A DNA stretch of 54,690 bases from an uncultured Prevotellaceae bacterium (lineage in GTDB: Bacteria > Bacteroidota > Bacteroidia > Bacteroidales > Bacteroidaceae): assembly GCA_902770195.1 (NCBI GenBank), contig CACXSA010000013.1, positions 1 through 54,690 on the forward strand, written 5' to 3'. Below the pieces are notes generated by a model, which saw only the letters and a list, made by a program, of their open reading frames with translations, did no database searches and was not told the DNA's origin. Positions within the stretch are counted from its first letter, which is position 1. Each line of letters opens with the position of its first letter. Below are positions 1-7,797 of the stretch, one piece after another. Both the position numbers and the translations under genes were made by a program.

Positions 1-406
1 CGTGCTTCTGAGCCAAATCACGCATCCTGAGCACCAACTTGGAGAGGTGTCGCTCGTCACTAAGTTTCTCATAGCAATAGGAGGCCAGGAAAAGGGTACT
101 CAACTCTTCTTCCCACGATTTTTTAGCCTCGGGATTATCCAACACCTTCTGGTAAAGCTTCAAAGCCTTGTTGTAATGGCGGTCAAAACCCCAGAGGTTG
201 GCCTCCGCCCTGTCACACTCCCACTCAGCAGCCATCTTCCTTTTGCGCATCGTCTGAACGATCTGGAGGGACTTGGGCATATCAACAATATTATAATAGT
301 AGGCCTTGTCAAAAGTCAGCAAAGAATCGGGAAGCTGCGATGCTGCAACGCCCAACAGGCTATAAAACATAACCAACAATCCCAAGAAGACTCTCTTACC
401 TGTCAT
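1..406 (-). CDS. N-terminal part of a secreted or membrane TPR-like protein (partial)
   Basis: The reading frame starts at an ATG at 406 and runs off the left edge after about 135 codons. The first ~22 residues form a signal peptide or signal anchor (basic MTGKR, then a hydrophobic run ending near VAAS). The rest is helical and charged, with short motifs such as FDRHYNKALKLYQKVL that resemble one tetratricopeptide unit. In Bacteroidota such N-termini often belong to periplasmic TPR sensors joined to a histidine kinase or an HTH domain, but that part lies outside the window, so the function is open. The start is supported by a Bacteroidota -7 element (TACCTTTG on the minus strand) about 25 bp upstream. 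A plus-strand ORF over the same bases is its shadow. Confidence 0.7.
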   Translation of the reverse strand, partial: MTGKRVFLGLLVMFYSLLGVAASQLPDSLLTFDKAYYYNIVDMPKSLQIVQTMRKRKMAAEWECDRAEANLWGFDRHYNKALKLYQKVLDNPEAKKSWEEELSTLFLASYCYEKLSDERHLSKLVLRMRDLAQKH

Positions 407-427
407 AAAATTGATATAAGTCAACCA

Positions 428-435
428 CAAAGGTA
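428..435 (-). promoter_or_regulatory. Bacteroidota -7 promoter element for the partial TPR-like gene
   Basis: The minus strand reads TACCTTTG, matching TAnnTTTG. It lies 22 bp upstream of the start codon at 406. No clear -33 TTG is seen at the expected distance. Confidence 0.5.
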
Positions 436-505
436 AGAAAATTTCTATAAACGACGGATGAAAACGAAAATTATTTAACCAAAATTAAACATAGAGCGAA
501 GAATA

Positions 506-979
506 TCAGACAGACCAAGTGCGATAGGGGTTGGCACACAACTGACTATTGTAGTAACGGCGGTCACCTGTCACCTCTTTCCCGATGAAATGGAGCTTTT
601 CAAAAGTCTCGTCTTCACTGGAGAGCTCTACTTCAGCCACTACCAGGCCTTCGTTTTCACCATGAAACTCATCGACTTCAAAGGTGTGACGACCGGACTT
701 GACGAGCCAACGCGTCTTGTCAATGATGCCTGGCTCGCAGAAAGCCATCATCTGACGGGCATCAGACAAGGGAATCTCACATTCAAACTCATAACGAGAC
801 AGTCCGTTATTTTCACTAGGTCCTTTAATAGTAAGGTACGCGCGTTCATCTCTTATACGGACACGCACGGTACGGCCGCGCTCGCTACAGATATAACCCT
901 GGGCGATGTGACTGCTGGCATACGACAACTGCTTGTAAGAGTCGTCGAGAACAAGGAATTTTCGTTCGATTTCGAGCAT
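506..979 (-). CDS. CYTH domain protein (triphosphate tunnel metalloenzyme family)
   Basis: A 157-residue protein made of a single CYTH domain. The family signature ExExK is present at the extreme N-terminus (EIERK, residues 3-7), followed by alternating basic and acidic strands (TVRVRIRDE, AYLTIKGP, RYEFECEIP) that line the triphosphate tunnel in this fold. Members hydrolyse inorganic triphosphate or other triphosphorylated substrates using divalent metal; which substrate applies here cannot be read from the sequence. Length fits a stand-alone bacterial CYTH protein. The start is preceded by a period-7 repeat array that begins within 5 bp of the ATG. There is no obvious operon partner; the next gene upstream is a 47-residue membrane protein. 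Confidence 0.88.
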   Translation of the reverse strand: MLEIERKFLVLDDSYKQLSYASSHIAQGYICSERGRTVRVRIRDERAYLTIKGPSENNGLSRYEFECEIPLSDARQMMAFCEPGIIDKTRWLVKSGRHTFEVDEFHGENEGLVVAEVELSSEDETFEKLHFIGKEVTGDRRYYNSQLCANPYRTWSV

Positions 980-982
980 ACG

Positions 983-1112
983 TTAATTAGTAATTAGTAA
1001 TGAGTAATGAGTAATTATGATATGTCATAGCGCAGATAACCCACAAATTAATAATGGGAATTTTTGCTGACTACAAGGTAATCATAATTACTAATTACTA
1101 ATTACTCATTAG
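983..1112. repeat. Inward-facing TAATGAG/TAATTAG array cassette (a)
   Basis: Left arm 983-1022 is a run of 7-bp units (TAATTAG, TAATGAG) ending in TAATTATGAT. Right arm 1079-1112 is the same run in inverse orientation. The ~57 bp between them hold no gene. This is one of three gene-less cassettes of the same geometry in the first 6.3 kb. Confidence 0.85.
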
Positions 1113-1128
1113 ACAAACTCATTAGAAT

Positions 1129-1272
1129 TTACGCCATCATGGAGAAGGTCCAGAGGAGATAGATGATGGCGAGGACGATGAGTCCGCCAAAGATCCATGC
1201 TACTACTTTCTTACCTTTCTCTTCCTGTTTCTTTTCCCAAGCTTCTTTCTTGGCATTTACTTTTTTGTTCAT
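1129..1272 (-). CDS. Small single-pass membrane protein, 47 residues
   Basis: An ATG at 1272 opens a 47-codon frame ending in TAA. Residues 1-23 are strongly basic and helical (MNKKVNAKKEAWEKKQEEKG) and residues 24-44 form one hydrophobic helix (VVAWIFGGLIVLAIIYLLW), so the protein should sit in the inner membrane with the basic end in the cytoplasm. No function can be assigned. The coding frame is supported by the clean split into a charged segment and a membrane helix, and by both ends lying just outside repeat arrays. It stands between the CYTH gene and prfB on the same strand. Confidence 0.72.
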   Translation of the reverse strand: MNKKVNAKKEAWEKKQEEKGKKVVAWIFGGLIVLAIIYLLWTFSMMA

Positions 1273-1281
1273 AATGTTTTA

Positions 1282-1449
1282 AAATTAGTAATGAGTAATT
1301 AGTAATTAGTAATTATGATTACCCTGCTATCACCAACAACCGCATTACATGTTTTACTATTTAGTTATTTAACTCTATATATTCGTCCTTATTTTCAACC
1401 TCCAAACAAATCATAATTACTAATTACTCATTACTAATTACTCATTATC
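1282..1449. repeat. Inward-facing TAATGAG/TAATTAG array cassette (b)
   Basis: Left arm 1282-1320 and right arm 1410-1449 are inverse copies of the heptamer array, both with the TAATTATGATT motif at their inner edge. About 90 bp of AT-rich non-coding sequence lies between. The right arm provides the last codons (Asp-Asn-Glu) and the TAA stop of prfB. Confidence 0.85.
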
Positions 1450-2592
1450 AACTGAAGGAAATTCCATGAGGTACGCCTTGATGAAATCATCGATTTTGCC
1501 GTCCATCACCCCATCGACATCGGAGGTCTGGTAGTTGGTGCGATGGTCTTTGACACGGCGGTCGTCGAAGACGTAGGAGCGGATCTGACTACCCCACTCT
1601 ATCTTCTTCTTGCCAGCTTCTATCTTGGCCTGTGCCTCGAGGCGCTTCTGCATGGCGCGGTCGTAGAGCTGTGAGCGGAGCAGTGCCATCGCACGCTCCT
1701 TGTTCTTAGGCTGGTCGCGCGTCTCGGTATTCTCGATAAGGATTTCCTCTTCCTCACCTGTATCTGGGTCGGTGTACCAGTAGCGCAGACGGACACCAGA
1801 CTCTACCTTGTTGACGTTCTGACCACCAGCGCCAGAGCTGCGGAAGGTGTCCCACGACAGTTTAGCGGGATCGACATAGACCTCGATGGTGTCATCAACC
1901 AGTGGAGAGACAAAGACGGAAGCGAAGCTCGTCATACGCTTACCCTGGGCATTATAGGGAGAGACACGCACCAGACGGTGGACACCATTCTCAGACTTCA
2001 GATAGCCATAGGCAAACTCGCCACCCATCCCCGACGTTCCGTCGCCTACCCGTTGCCCTTCCACTTGCATCGTCACACTCTTGATACCGGCCTCGTCACC
2101 GTCCTGCAGGTTGGCGATAGACACCTTATAGTCATGCGCCTCTGCCCAACGCTGGTACATTCGCATAAGCATCTGTGCCCAGTCCTGTGCCTCTGTGCCA
2201 CCGGCACCTGAGTTGATCTTGAGCACGGCATCCATAGGATCCTCCTTTTGGCGAAGCATGTTCTTGAGTTCCAGGTCTTCTATCAGCTTGATAGCCTCCT
2301 GATAGCCTTTGTCCACCTCATCCTCAGTAACCATCTCCTCTTTATAAAAGTCGAAGGCGAGCTGCAGCTCATCAGCAGCGGTGCGCACGGCCTGATAGCC
2401 GTCGAGCCACTTCTTGATAGCCTTCACCTTCTTCATCTGTTCCTCCGCACGTTTCTGGTCTTCCCAGAAATCGGGAGCCTGAGTACGGAGATCCTCCTCC
2501 TCGTACTCCATCTTCTTTTCGTCTATCTTCAAGTACTTGTACAGCGCGTCAGCGCGGTCAAGAACGTCTTTTAGTTGGTCAGATGTTATCAT
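1438..2592 (-). CDS. prfB: Peptide chain release factor 2, without programmed frameshift
   Basis: RF2 ends translation at UGA and UAA by triggering peptidyl-tRNA hydrolysis on the ribosome. The 384 residues align along the whole RF2 length. The catalytic GGQ motif is in RSSGAGGQNVNK, with serine at the position that is threonine in E. coli K-12. The stop-codon-reading tripeptide SPF appears as SPY (VRVSPYNAQGKR). Most bacterial prfB genes have an in-frame UGA near codon 25 that must be bypassed by +1 frameshifting; here the matching place (LYKYLKIDEKK) reads straight through with no stop. The last codons and the stop lie inside a heptamer array. The gene stands alone on the minus strand. Confidence 0.97.
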   Translation of the reverse strand: MITSDQLKDVLDRADALYKYLKIDEKKMEYEEEDLRTQAPDFWEDQKRAEEQMKKVKAIKKWLDGYQAVRTAADELQLAFDFYKEEMVTEDEVDKGYQEAIKLIEDLELKNMLRQKEDPMDAVLKINSGAGGTEAQDWAQMLMRMYQRWAEAHDYKVSIANLQDGDEAGIKSVTMQVEGQRVGDGTSGMGGEFAYGYLKSENGVHRLVRVSPYNAQGKRMTSFASVFVSPLVDDTIEVYVDPAKLSWDTFRSSGAGGQNVNKVESGVRLRYWYTDPDTGEEEEILIENTETRDQPKNKERAMALLRSQLYDRAMQKRLEAQAKIEAGKKKIEWGSQIRSYVFDDRRVKDHRTNYQTSDVDGVMDGKIDDFIKAYLMEFPSVDNE

Positions 2593-2627
2593 ACTTAATT
2601 AATTAGTAATGAGTAATGAGTAATGAG

Positions 2628-2756
2628 TAATTATGATTACACTTGCTCACCCTATTTTACCGTTATTGTTATTCTTATTTTAATGAGTAATTAGTAATGA
2701 GTAATGAGTAATTATGATTACTCTTGTTCACCCTTTTTTACCGTTCCTGTTATACT
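2628..2756. repeat. 81-bp tandem duplication of a gene end plus array
   Basis: The ~48 bp at 2628-2675 recur at 2709-2756 with about six or seven differences, an offset of 81 bp. The right copy holds the last codons and stop of the 4HB gene. The left copy is the same stretch in decayed form, with a premature TAG in the equivalent frame. Each copy is joined to a TAATGAG array. Confidence 0.8.
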
Positions 2757-3089
2757 CGTTAATAATTTAATTATCTCTTCACTATCTATATTAATAGATT
2801 CATATTCTTTCTCTGTCAAAATACCGCTCGAATTAAGACGTCCAAGCCAATAATGAGTTTCATTTGCCTCCTTGAGAGCAATGGTCATCTTTGTCAAAAA
2901 GTCAGCACGACTTTGGGCATATTGACTCTCTGCAACATTAGCACCCACACTTGTCCCACTACGATATATTTGATTGATCATATCCTTATCTCCTGTCCTC
3001 TTTTTTGACAAGTATTTACACATTTTGATTATTCTATCAGCGAACTTTTCAGATTTCTTGACGATAACATTCTCACGCCTTTCCTGCAT
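2718..3089 (-). CDS. Four-helix-bundle protein (S23/IVS family), copy 1
   Basis: A protein of about 123 residues of the family first seen in intervening sequences of 23S rRNA genes; the accessory Avd proteins of diversity-generating retroelements share the fold. Family hallmarks are present: IYRSGTSVGANVAE, the QSRADFLTKMTIALKEANET helix and a YWLGRL turn. Biochemical function is unknown for stand-alone members. I start at the ATG at 3089, not at an upstream TTG, because MQERREN leads directly into the first helix. The stop codon lies at the inner edge of a heptamer array. A second, divergent copy stands at 10499-10849, also between inward-facing arrays. No rRNA gene or reverse transcriptase is nearby. 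Confidence 0.9.
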   Translation of the reverse strand: MQERRENVIVKKSEKFADRIIKMCKYLSKKRTGDKDMINQIYRSGTSVGANVAESQYAQSRADFLTKMTIALKEANETHYWLGRLNSSGILTEKEYESINIDSEEIIKLLTSITGTVKKGEQE

Positions 3090-3141
3090 AGTAAACAAAT
3101 CATAATTACTAATTACTCATTACTAATTACTCATTAATAAA

Positions 3142-4950
3142 CTACTCTTCGTACATCTTTTCAATTTCCGCTTTATAATTTTCGTTCAATACGCGGCGAC
3201 GAATCTTCAGCGTATTGGTGAGTTCTCCCTTCTCCATAGACAGGTGGTGCGGTAGGAGGGTGAAGCGCTTGACTTGCTCGTAGTGGGCGAGTTGCTGCTG
3301 GAGGGTGTCGATGCGCTCCTTCATCATCTGGATGATGCGGGGGTCGGCACAGAGCTGTTCACGGTTCTCGAAGGGGATGTTATGTTCGCGGGCATATTCC
3401 TCGAGAAGGGTATAGACGGGTATGATGAGGGCAGAGACGAATTTGCGCTGGTCGGCAATGACGGCAATCTGGTCGATGAACTTATCTACCAACAGCTTCG
3501 ATTCGATCATCTGCGGAGCGATATACTTTCCGTTGGAGGTCTTGAAAAGGTCTTTGATACGCTCTTTCAGGAAGAGTTCGCCATCTTTCAGGTAGCCGGC
3601 ATCACCGGTCTTGAAATAGCCGTCGTCTGTAAAGGCTGCCTTGGTGAGGTCTTCACGGTTGTAATAGCCACAGGTGATGGTTGGACCCTTCAGGAGTACC
3701 TCGTCATTCTCACCGATACGGATGCTGATGCCTTCAATGGGAACACCTACGCCGCCTACCGTCCAGGGCTTGCCCAGGTGGTTACAGCTGACGGTAGCTA
3801 GTGACTCTGTGAGACCATAGCCTACAATCATATTGATTCCGATGGAATGGACGAATTCTTCGACATGTGCAGACACGGCAGCTCCTGCGGTGGGGAAGAA
3901 ATGAGCATTCTCGAGTCCAAGTTCCTTACGAACCAGCGAGAAGACGGTACGGTTGAGCATCTCATACTCCAGATGGAGTGCCATAGGGGGTTTCTTGCCA
4001 AGGCTGAGGTATTCGATGTTATGCTTACGACCAACGTTCAGGGCGTGATAGAACAGCTTGCGTTGCATTGCACTGGAATGTTCTATCTTATCCATGACAC
4101 CCATATAGACTTTCTCCCAGAAACGGGGAACGGCTGACATACAGGTGGGGTGCGTCTCACGCATGGACTGCTGCACCTCCTGAGGATGGGTGTTTACTAT
4201 CATGGTGGCACCCTCTGTCAGCGACAGGATAGCCCACCCACGCTCAAAGATATGGGTATAGGGCAGGAAGTTCATGACACGGTCCTTCTCGCCCACAGGC
4301 ACACACTTGTTGTTAGCCTCAAAGGCGGCATGGAACTGTCCATGCGTCAGGATGACGCCCTTGGAATCGCCCGTAGTTCCACTTGTATAGAGGATGTTAG
4401 CAATATCTTCGTAAGAAGCCTCCTGCTGTAACTTCTCTACCTCAGTCTGGCGGGGCAGGTTCTCGCCCAGTTTCAGAAAATCGGAGAAATAGATAGCGTT
4501 AGGATCGTGGGTAGAGATATGTACCATCGGATCAAAAACGATGATACGCTCCAGTGTGGGACAGAGCGAGAAGGCGCGACGTGCCTTGTCATACTGGTCT
4601 TGCTCGCCTACAAAAAGGAAGCGCACCTTAGCATCGTTTACCATGAACTGGATCTGCTGCTCGGAAGAGGTGGCATAGAATGGGATGGTTACAGCACGGA
4701 TGCCCCATGCACCAAAGTCGCATTCGATGTACTGCACCGAGTTGTTGGAGAAAATACCAATATTCTCCTGCGGTTTCACTCCCAGGTTCAACAGAGCATT
4801 AGACACCTGTTTGACGGTTGCTGAAACCTGGTTCCATGACAATGATTTCCACTCCTTTCCACCAAAGTCCTGATAAATCAGCATTTCGCGGTCACCATAC
4901 TTCTTTGCTTGTTCGTGCACCAGCACTGACATGTGGCAATTTGTCTGCAT
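3142..4950 (-). CDS. Long-chain acyl-CoA synthetase (AMP-forming)
   Basis: A 602-residue member of the ANL adenylate-forming superfamily that activates fatty acids to acyl-CoA through an acyl-AMP. The phosphate-binding loop is clear (ILYTSGTTGDSKG, about residue 186), as are the adenine-binding YGLTES (about 377), GDAGY with the catalytic-hinge KERIKDLFKTSNGKYIAP, and the C-terminal lysine-bearing domain. It matches the FadD15-like group common in Bacteroidota. A -7 promoter lies ~30 bp upstream and the gene appears monocistronic. Its stop is followed after a few bases by a heptamer array on the same strand. Chain-length preference cannot be read from the sequence. Confidence 0.92.
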   Translation of the reverse strand: MQTNCHMSVLVHEQAKKYGDREMLIYQDFGGKEWKSLSWNQVSATVKQVSNALLNLGVKPQENIGIFSNNSVQYIECDFGAWGIRAVTIPFYATSSEQQIQFMVNDAKVRFLFVGEQDQYDKARRAFSLCPTLERIIVFDPMVHISTHDPNAIYFSDFLKLGENLPRQTEVEKLQQEASYEDIANILYTSGTTGDSKGVILTHGQFHAAFEANNKCVPVGEKDRVMNFLPYTHIFERGWAILSLTEGATMIVNTHPQEVQQSMRETHPTCMSAVPRFWEKVYMGVMDKIEHSSAMQRKLFYHALNVGRKHNIEYLSLGKKPPMALHLEYEMLNRTVFSLVRKELGLENAHFFPTAGAAVSAHVEEFVHSIGINMIVGYGLTESLATVSCNHLGKPWTVGGVGVPIEGISIRIGENDEVLLKGPTITCGYYNREDLTKAAFTDDGYFKTGDAGYLKDGELFLKERIKDLFKTSNGKYIAPQMIESKLLVDKFIDQIAVIADQRKFVSALIIPVYTLLEEYAREHNIPFENREQLCADPRIIQMMKERIDTLQQQLAHYEQVKRFTLLPHHLSMEKGELTNTLKIRRRVLNENYKAEIEKMYEE

Positions 4951-4980
4951 AACTTCTCGTCTTAATTAATAATGTAGGTG

Positions 4981-5011
4981 CAAAGGTACGAATAAGTGAG
5001 CGAAAATGCAA
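4981..5011 (-). promoter_or_regulatory. Promoter of the acyl-CoA synthetase gene
   Basis: The minus strand has TACCTTTG (4981-4988) and TTG (5009-5011) spaced 20 bp apart, the Bacteroidota -7/-33 arrangement. The leader would be about 25-30 nt. Confidence 0.7.
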
Positions 5012-5070
5012 ATTTATTTGCAATTTTCCGAACGAAAGTACCTAAGACGAAGTCAGAGGTAATAAAAAAA

Positions 5071-5098
5071 GTGAAAAGTGAAAAGTGAAAAGTGAAAA
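5071..5098 (+). repeat. GTGAAAA heptamer array, 4 units
   Basis: Four GTGAAAA units stand directly upstream of the -7 element of the M20 deacetylase gene, in place of a recognisable -33 element. Confidence 0.85.
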
Positions 5099-5104
5099 AT
5101 TTAT

Positions 5105-5112
5105 TAACTTTG
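5105..5112 (+). promoter_or_regulatory. -7 element of a likely leaderless gene
   Basis: TAACTTTG ends only 8 bp before the ATG at 5121. Transcription would begin at or within a few bases of the start codon. The same string up to the start codon (CTTTGCACCAGTTATGGA) precedes folP at the other end of the window. Confidence 0.7.
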
Positions 5113-5120
5113 CACCAGTT

Positions 5121-6182
5121 ATGGATATAAAGCAATATACAAATGATGCAGTGGAGTTGTTGATGGAGCTCATCAAGACACCATCGATAAGCCGTGAAGA
5201 AGCGCAGGCTGCTGACATATTGTGCGATTTCATCGGGAAATGGGAAATGCCCTTCCAGCGTATTGGGAACAATGTGCTGATACAGGAAGAGATAGACCCC
5301 GAGAAGCCCACCTTGTTGTTGAACGCTCATATTGATACCGTGAAACCTGTGGCTACGTGGACGCGCGACCCGTTTATCCCGACCATAGAGGGCGACCGCC
5401 TGTATGGGCTGGGGGCCAACGACTGCGGCGGCGGGCTGGTGAGCCTGCTGCAGGTATATAGGATCCTGCGAGGCAAAACCTCGAAGGACAAAACATATAA
5501 TCTGGTGTATCTGGCTTCGTGCGAGGAGGAGGTAAGTGGAGCGAATGGTTTTTCGCTGGCATTACCACAGTTGCCAAAGATTAACGTTGCCATCGTGGGG
5601 GAGCCAACAGGTATGCAACCTGCCATTGCCGAGAAGGGACTGATGGTGATAGACGGTGTGGCTCGTGGAAAAAGTGGACATGCTGCGCGCGATGAGGGCG
5701 TGAATGCAATCTATGAGGCGTTGGACGACCTGGTGTGGTTACGCGACTACCGCTTTAGGAAAGAGAGTCCACTGCTGGGAGCCACCAAGATGACGGTAAC
5801 AGTCATCAACAGCGGCACACAGCATAATGTGGTGCCGGACGAATGCCATTTCGTCATTGATGTGCGCACCAACGAATACTACCAGAACGAATACCTGTTC
5901 GCCTTCCTTCAGAAGCACATGAAGAAATGTGAACTGACAGCTCGCTCCTTCCGTCTGTCGTCGTCGCATATCCCTATAGGAAACCCGTTGGTGCAGAAAA
6001 GCATCCAGATGGGTATGATACCATTTGGGTCACCTACGCTGAGCGACCAGGCGCTGATGCCTTTTAACTCGATGAAACTGGGACCAGGGGAAAGCAGTCG
6101 GAGCCACAGTGCGGACGAATTTATTTGCATTTCAGAGATAGAGAAGGCTATTTCCACTTATGTGGAATTAATTAGTAATTAG
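5121..6182 (+). CDS. M20 family metallo-deacetylase (acetylornithine deacetylase-like)
   Basis: A 353-residue zinc amidohydrolase of the ArgE/DapE class. All metal ligands are visible in order: His and Asp in LNAHIDTVKP, Asp in GANDCGGG, the Glu pair in SCEEEVSG, Glu in VGEPTG and the C-terminal His in SRSHSADEF. The middle lid domain follows GKSGHAARDEG. In Bacteroidota proteins of this type act as N-acetyl- or N-succinyl-ornithine/citrulline deacetylases in arginine synthesis, but no arg genes are adjacent, so the substrate is inferred from family only. I start at the ATG at 5121, since the upstream in-frame GTG lies in the repeat array before the promoter. The last four codons and the TAG stop come from a TAATTAG array. 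Confidence 0.85.
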   Translation: MDIKQYTNDAVELLMELIKTPSISREEAQAADILCDFIGKWEMPFQRIGNNVLIQEEIDPEKPTLLLNAHIDTVKPVATWTRDPFIPTIEGDRLYGLGANDCGGGLVSLLQVYRILRGKTSKDKTYNLVYLASCEEEVSGANGFSLALPQLPKINVAIVGEPTGMQPAIAEKGLMVIDGVARGKSGHAARDEGVNAIYEALDDLVWLRDYRFRKESPLLGATKMTVTVINSGTQHNVVPDECHFVIDVRTNEYYQNEYLFAFLQKHMKKCELTARSFRLSSSHIPIGNPLVQKSIQMGMIPFGSPTLSDQALMPFNSMKLGPGESSRSHSADEFICISEIEKAISTYVELISN

Positions 6183-6294
6183 TAATGAGTAATGAGTAAT
6201 TATGATATGTTTAAGCACAGAACACATACAGTTAAAGATGCGCATATTCCGCCACAAAGGTAATCATAATTACTAATTACTCATTACTCATTAG
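6168..6294. repeat. Inward-facing TAATGAG/TAATTAG array cassette (c)
   Basis: Left arm 6168-6207 (plus) and right arm 6261-6294 (inverse) enclose ~53 bp of non-coding sequence. It sits between two convergent genes; each arm presents TGA-containing units to the gene that runs into it. Confidence 0.85.
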
Positions 6295-6297
6295 AAA

Positions 6298-7788
6298 TTA
6301 TCTTCCCAGCCAACTCTCGGGATTAAGTTTTGCAGTTTCCTTGCGCAACTGGAATTGAAGGATGTTGTCTTGCCCAACGCGGCCGAGTGGCTGACGGGTA
6401 GTTACCTTCTGACCACGACGGACGTTGACGCTGGCGAGGTTGCAATAGACAGAGATATAGCTGCCGTGACGCACCATAACGACGACAGTACCACCGAAGC
6501 TGAACACGGCGCTGACCTCACCATCGTAGATGCTGCGGACCTGTGCTCCCGGTTCTGCCTTGATGTTGATACCCTTATTGTCGAGGGTCACATTACGCAG
6601 ACCTTCCACATTATACTGTCCGAAATGGCTGACGATGCGATAGCCGCCAGTAACGGGGATAGGCAGGCGTCCACGGTTGCTCTCAAAGCTTCCACTGATG
6701 CGCAGGTCTTCCGCAGGTGTCAGGAGTGATTCCTCGACCTTACGGGCAGCCTCCACCTCTTTTCGAGCACTCTCCTCTTCCTTGGCATGCTCCATCGCAC
6801 GGCGACGGGCCGCCTCACGAGCCTCCTTGGTCTTAGCAGCGAGGGCTTCCTCCTCCGCCTTCTTACGAGCTTCCTCCGCCCTCTTTCGAGCCTGTTCAGC
6901 AGCACGCTTACGAGCTGCTTCCGCCTCTGCACGCCGTTTAGCTTCAGCAGCAGCACGTGCCTTCTGGCGAGCCACTTCTTCAGCGATTAAGCGGTCAATC
7001 TGTGCATTCAATGCCGCATCCTTCTTTTTCTGTTGGGCGATGATGCCTTGTATGGAGCGTTGCTCTCTCTGCAGACTCTTCACTACCCCTTCCTGTTCAG
7101 CCTGTTTACCTTCCAGTTCCTTACGCTCCTGTTCACCACGAGCCAACAGCTGGGTTTTCTGTCGCTTGGCAGCACTAATCTCCTGGAATTTGGCATTCAC
7201 AGCCTCCTGCTGTATCTTGACCTCATCGCCCTGGACATGCTGATAGGCAGCATATTCACGCATGAAACGCAGGCGTCGGAACATCTGCGTCAGGTTGTCA
7301 GCACTGAAGATGAACATCAGCTGACTCTGGTAATCCTTGTTACGATGCAGGTAACGCATCGACTTCACATAACGTTCCTTGCACTTATTCAACTCCGCCT
7401 GGAGGTCGTCCAGCTGCTGACAGAGGTGTTCTATTTCCGCATCAAGCGTAGTGATATTCCGACGGATAGTGTCGATGGAACGGCGCTTTCCCTCAATCTC
7501 CGTATTGATTATCATGAGGTTCTGCAAACGCTTCTTCACATCCTGCTGGTTGGACTGCAAGCGTTTCTCCTGTTCCTTGATTTGCTGTTGTATCTTCAGA
7601 CGCTGGTTCTGCAAGGCCTGCACGCTTACGGGCTGCTTGGCAGCAGGCGTTGTCGTCGTCTTCTTACGAGTTGTCTTTTTACGTTGCACAGCCGTCTTCC
7701 TCGTTGTAGCAGAGCGCTTCGAACGAGTCTGTGCCTGTGGAGCCAGCGTAAAGGCCAGCAATAAAAGTATGATACTTATCCGCTTCAT
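6298..7788 (-). CDS. EnvC-like murein hydrolase activator with degenerate LytM (M23) domain
   Basis: A 496-residue secreted protein. Residues 1-19 are a signal peptide ending in APQAQ. A basic Thr/Lys-rich stretch follows (to ~50), then a long coiled coil (~55-260), an Ala/Arg/Glu-rich helix (~265-350) and a C-terminal LytM domain (~375-496). The zinc site of active M23 peptidases (HxxxD and HxH) is lost: the first motif reads LDNKGINI and the last ILQFQLRK, with no histidine. This matches EnvC, which has an inactive LytM fold and activates amidases at the septum. It is the last gene of a minus-strand run after the TPR and DUF4292 genes, a familiar order in Bacteroidota. Confidence 0.9.
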   Translation of the reverse strand: MKRISIILLLLAFTLAPQAQTRSKRSATTRKTAVQRKKTTRKKTTTTPAAKQPVSVQALQNQRLKIQQQIKEQEKRLQSNQQDVKKRLQNLMIINTEIEGKRRSIDTIRRNITTLDAEIEHLCQQLDDLQAELNKCKERYVKSMRYLHRNKDYQSQLMFIFSADNLTQMFRRLRFMREYAAYQHVQGDEVKIQQEAVNAKFQEISAAKRQKTQLLARGEQERKELEGKQAEQEGVVKSLQREQRSIQGIIAQQKKKDAALNAQIDRLIAEEVARQKARAAAEAKRRAEAEAARKRAAEQARKRAEEARKKAEEEALAAKTKEAREAARRRAMEHAKEEESARKEVEAARKVEESLLTPAEDLRISGSFESNRGRLPIPVTGGYRIVSHFGQYNVEGLRNVTLDNKGINIKAEPGAQVRSIYDGEVSAVFSFGGTVVVMVRHGSYISVYCNLASVNVRRGQKVTTRQPLGRVGQDNILQFQLRKETAKLNPESWLGR

Positions 7789-7797
7789 CCTTATCTA

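Larger units (their letters stand above)
2594..3138. mobile_element. Array-bounded cassette (d) carrying a four-helix-bundle gene
   Basis: TAATGAG arrays at 2594-2720 (plus orientation, duplicated) and 3099-3138 (inverse orientation) face inward around one small gene. The inner edges carry the inverse motif TAATTATGATT / AATCATAATTA. The geometry matches the gene-less cassettes (a), (b) and (c). Calling it mobile is inference; no transposase or target duplication was identified. Confidence 0.45.

Noticed and set aside
2..436. Plus-strand ORF of 144 codons at the left edge
   Set aside because: It is antisense to a better frame with a signal peptide and promoter on the minus strand.
2718..3089. 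Diversity-generating retroelement suggested by the Avd-like fold
   Set aside because: No reverse transcriptase, template repeat or variable repeat was seen in the window.
6677..7243. 188-codon plus-strand ORF rich in Ala, Ser and Arg
   Set aside because: It is the antisense of the Ala/Arg/Glu-rich helix of the EnvC-like protein.
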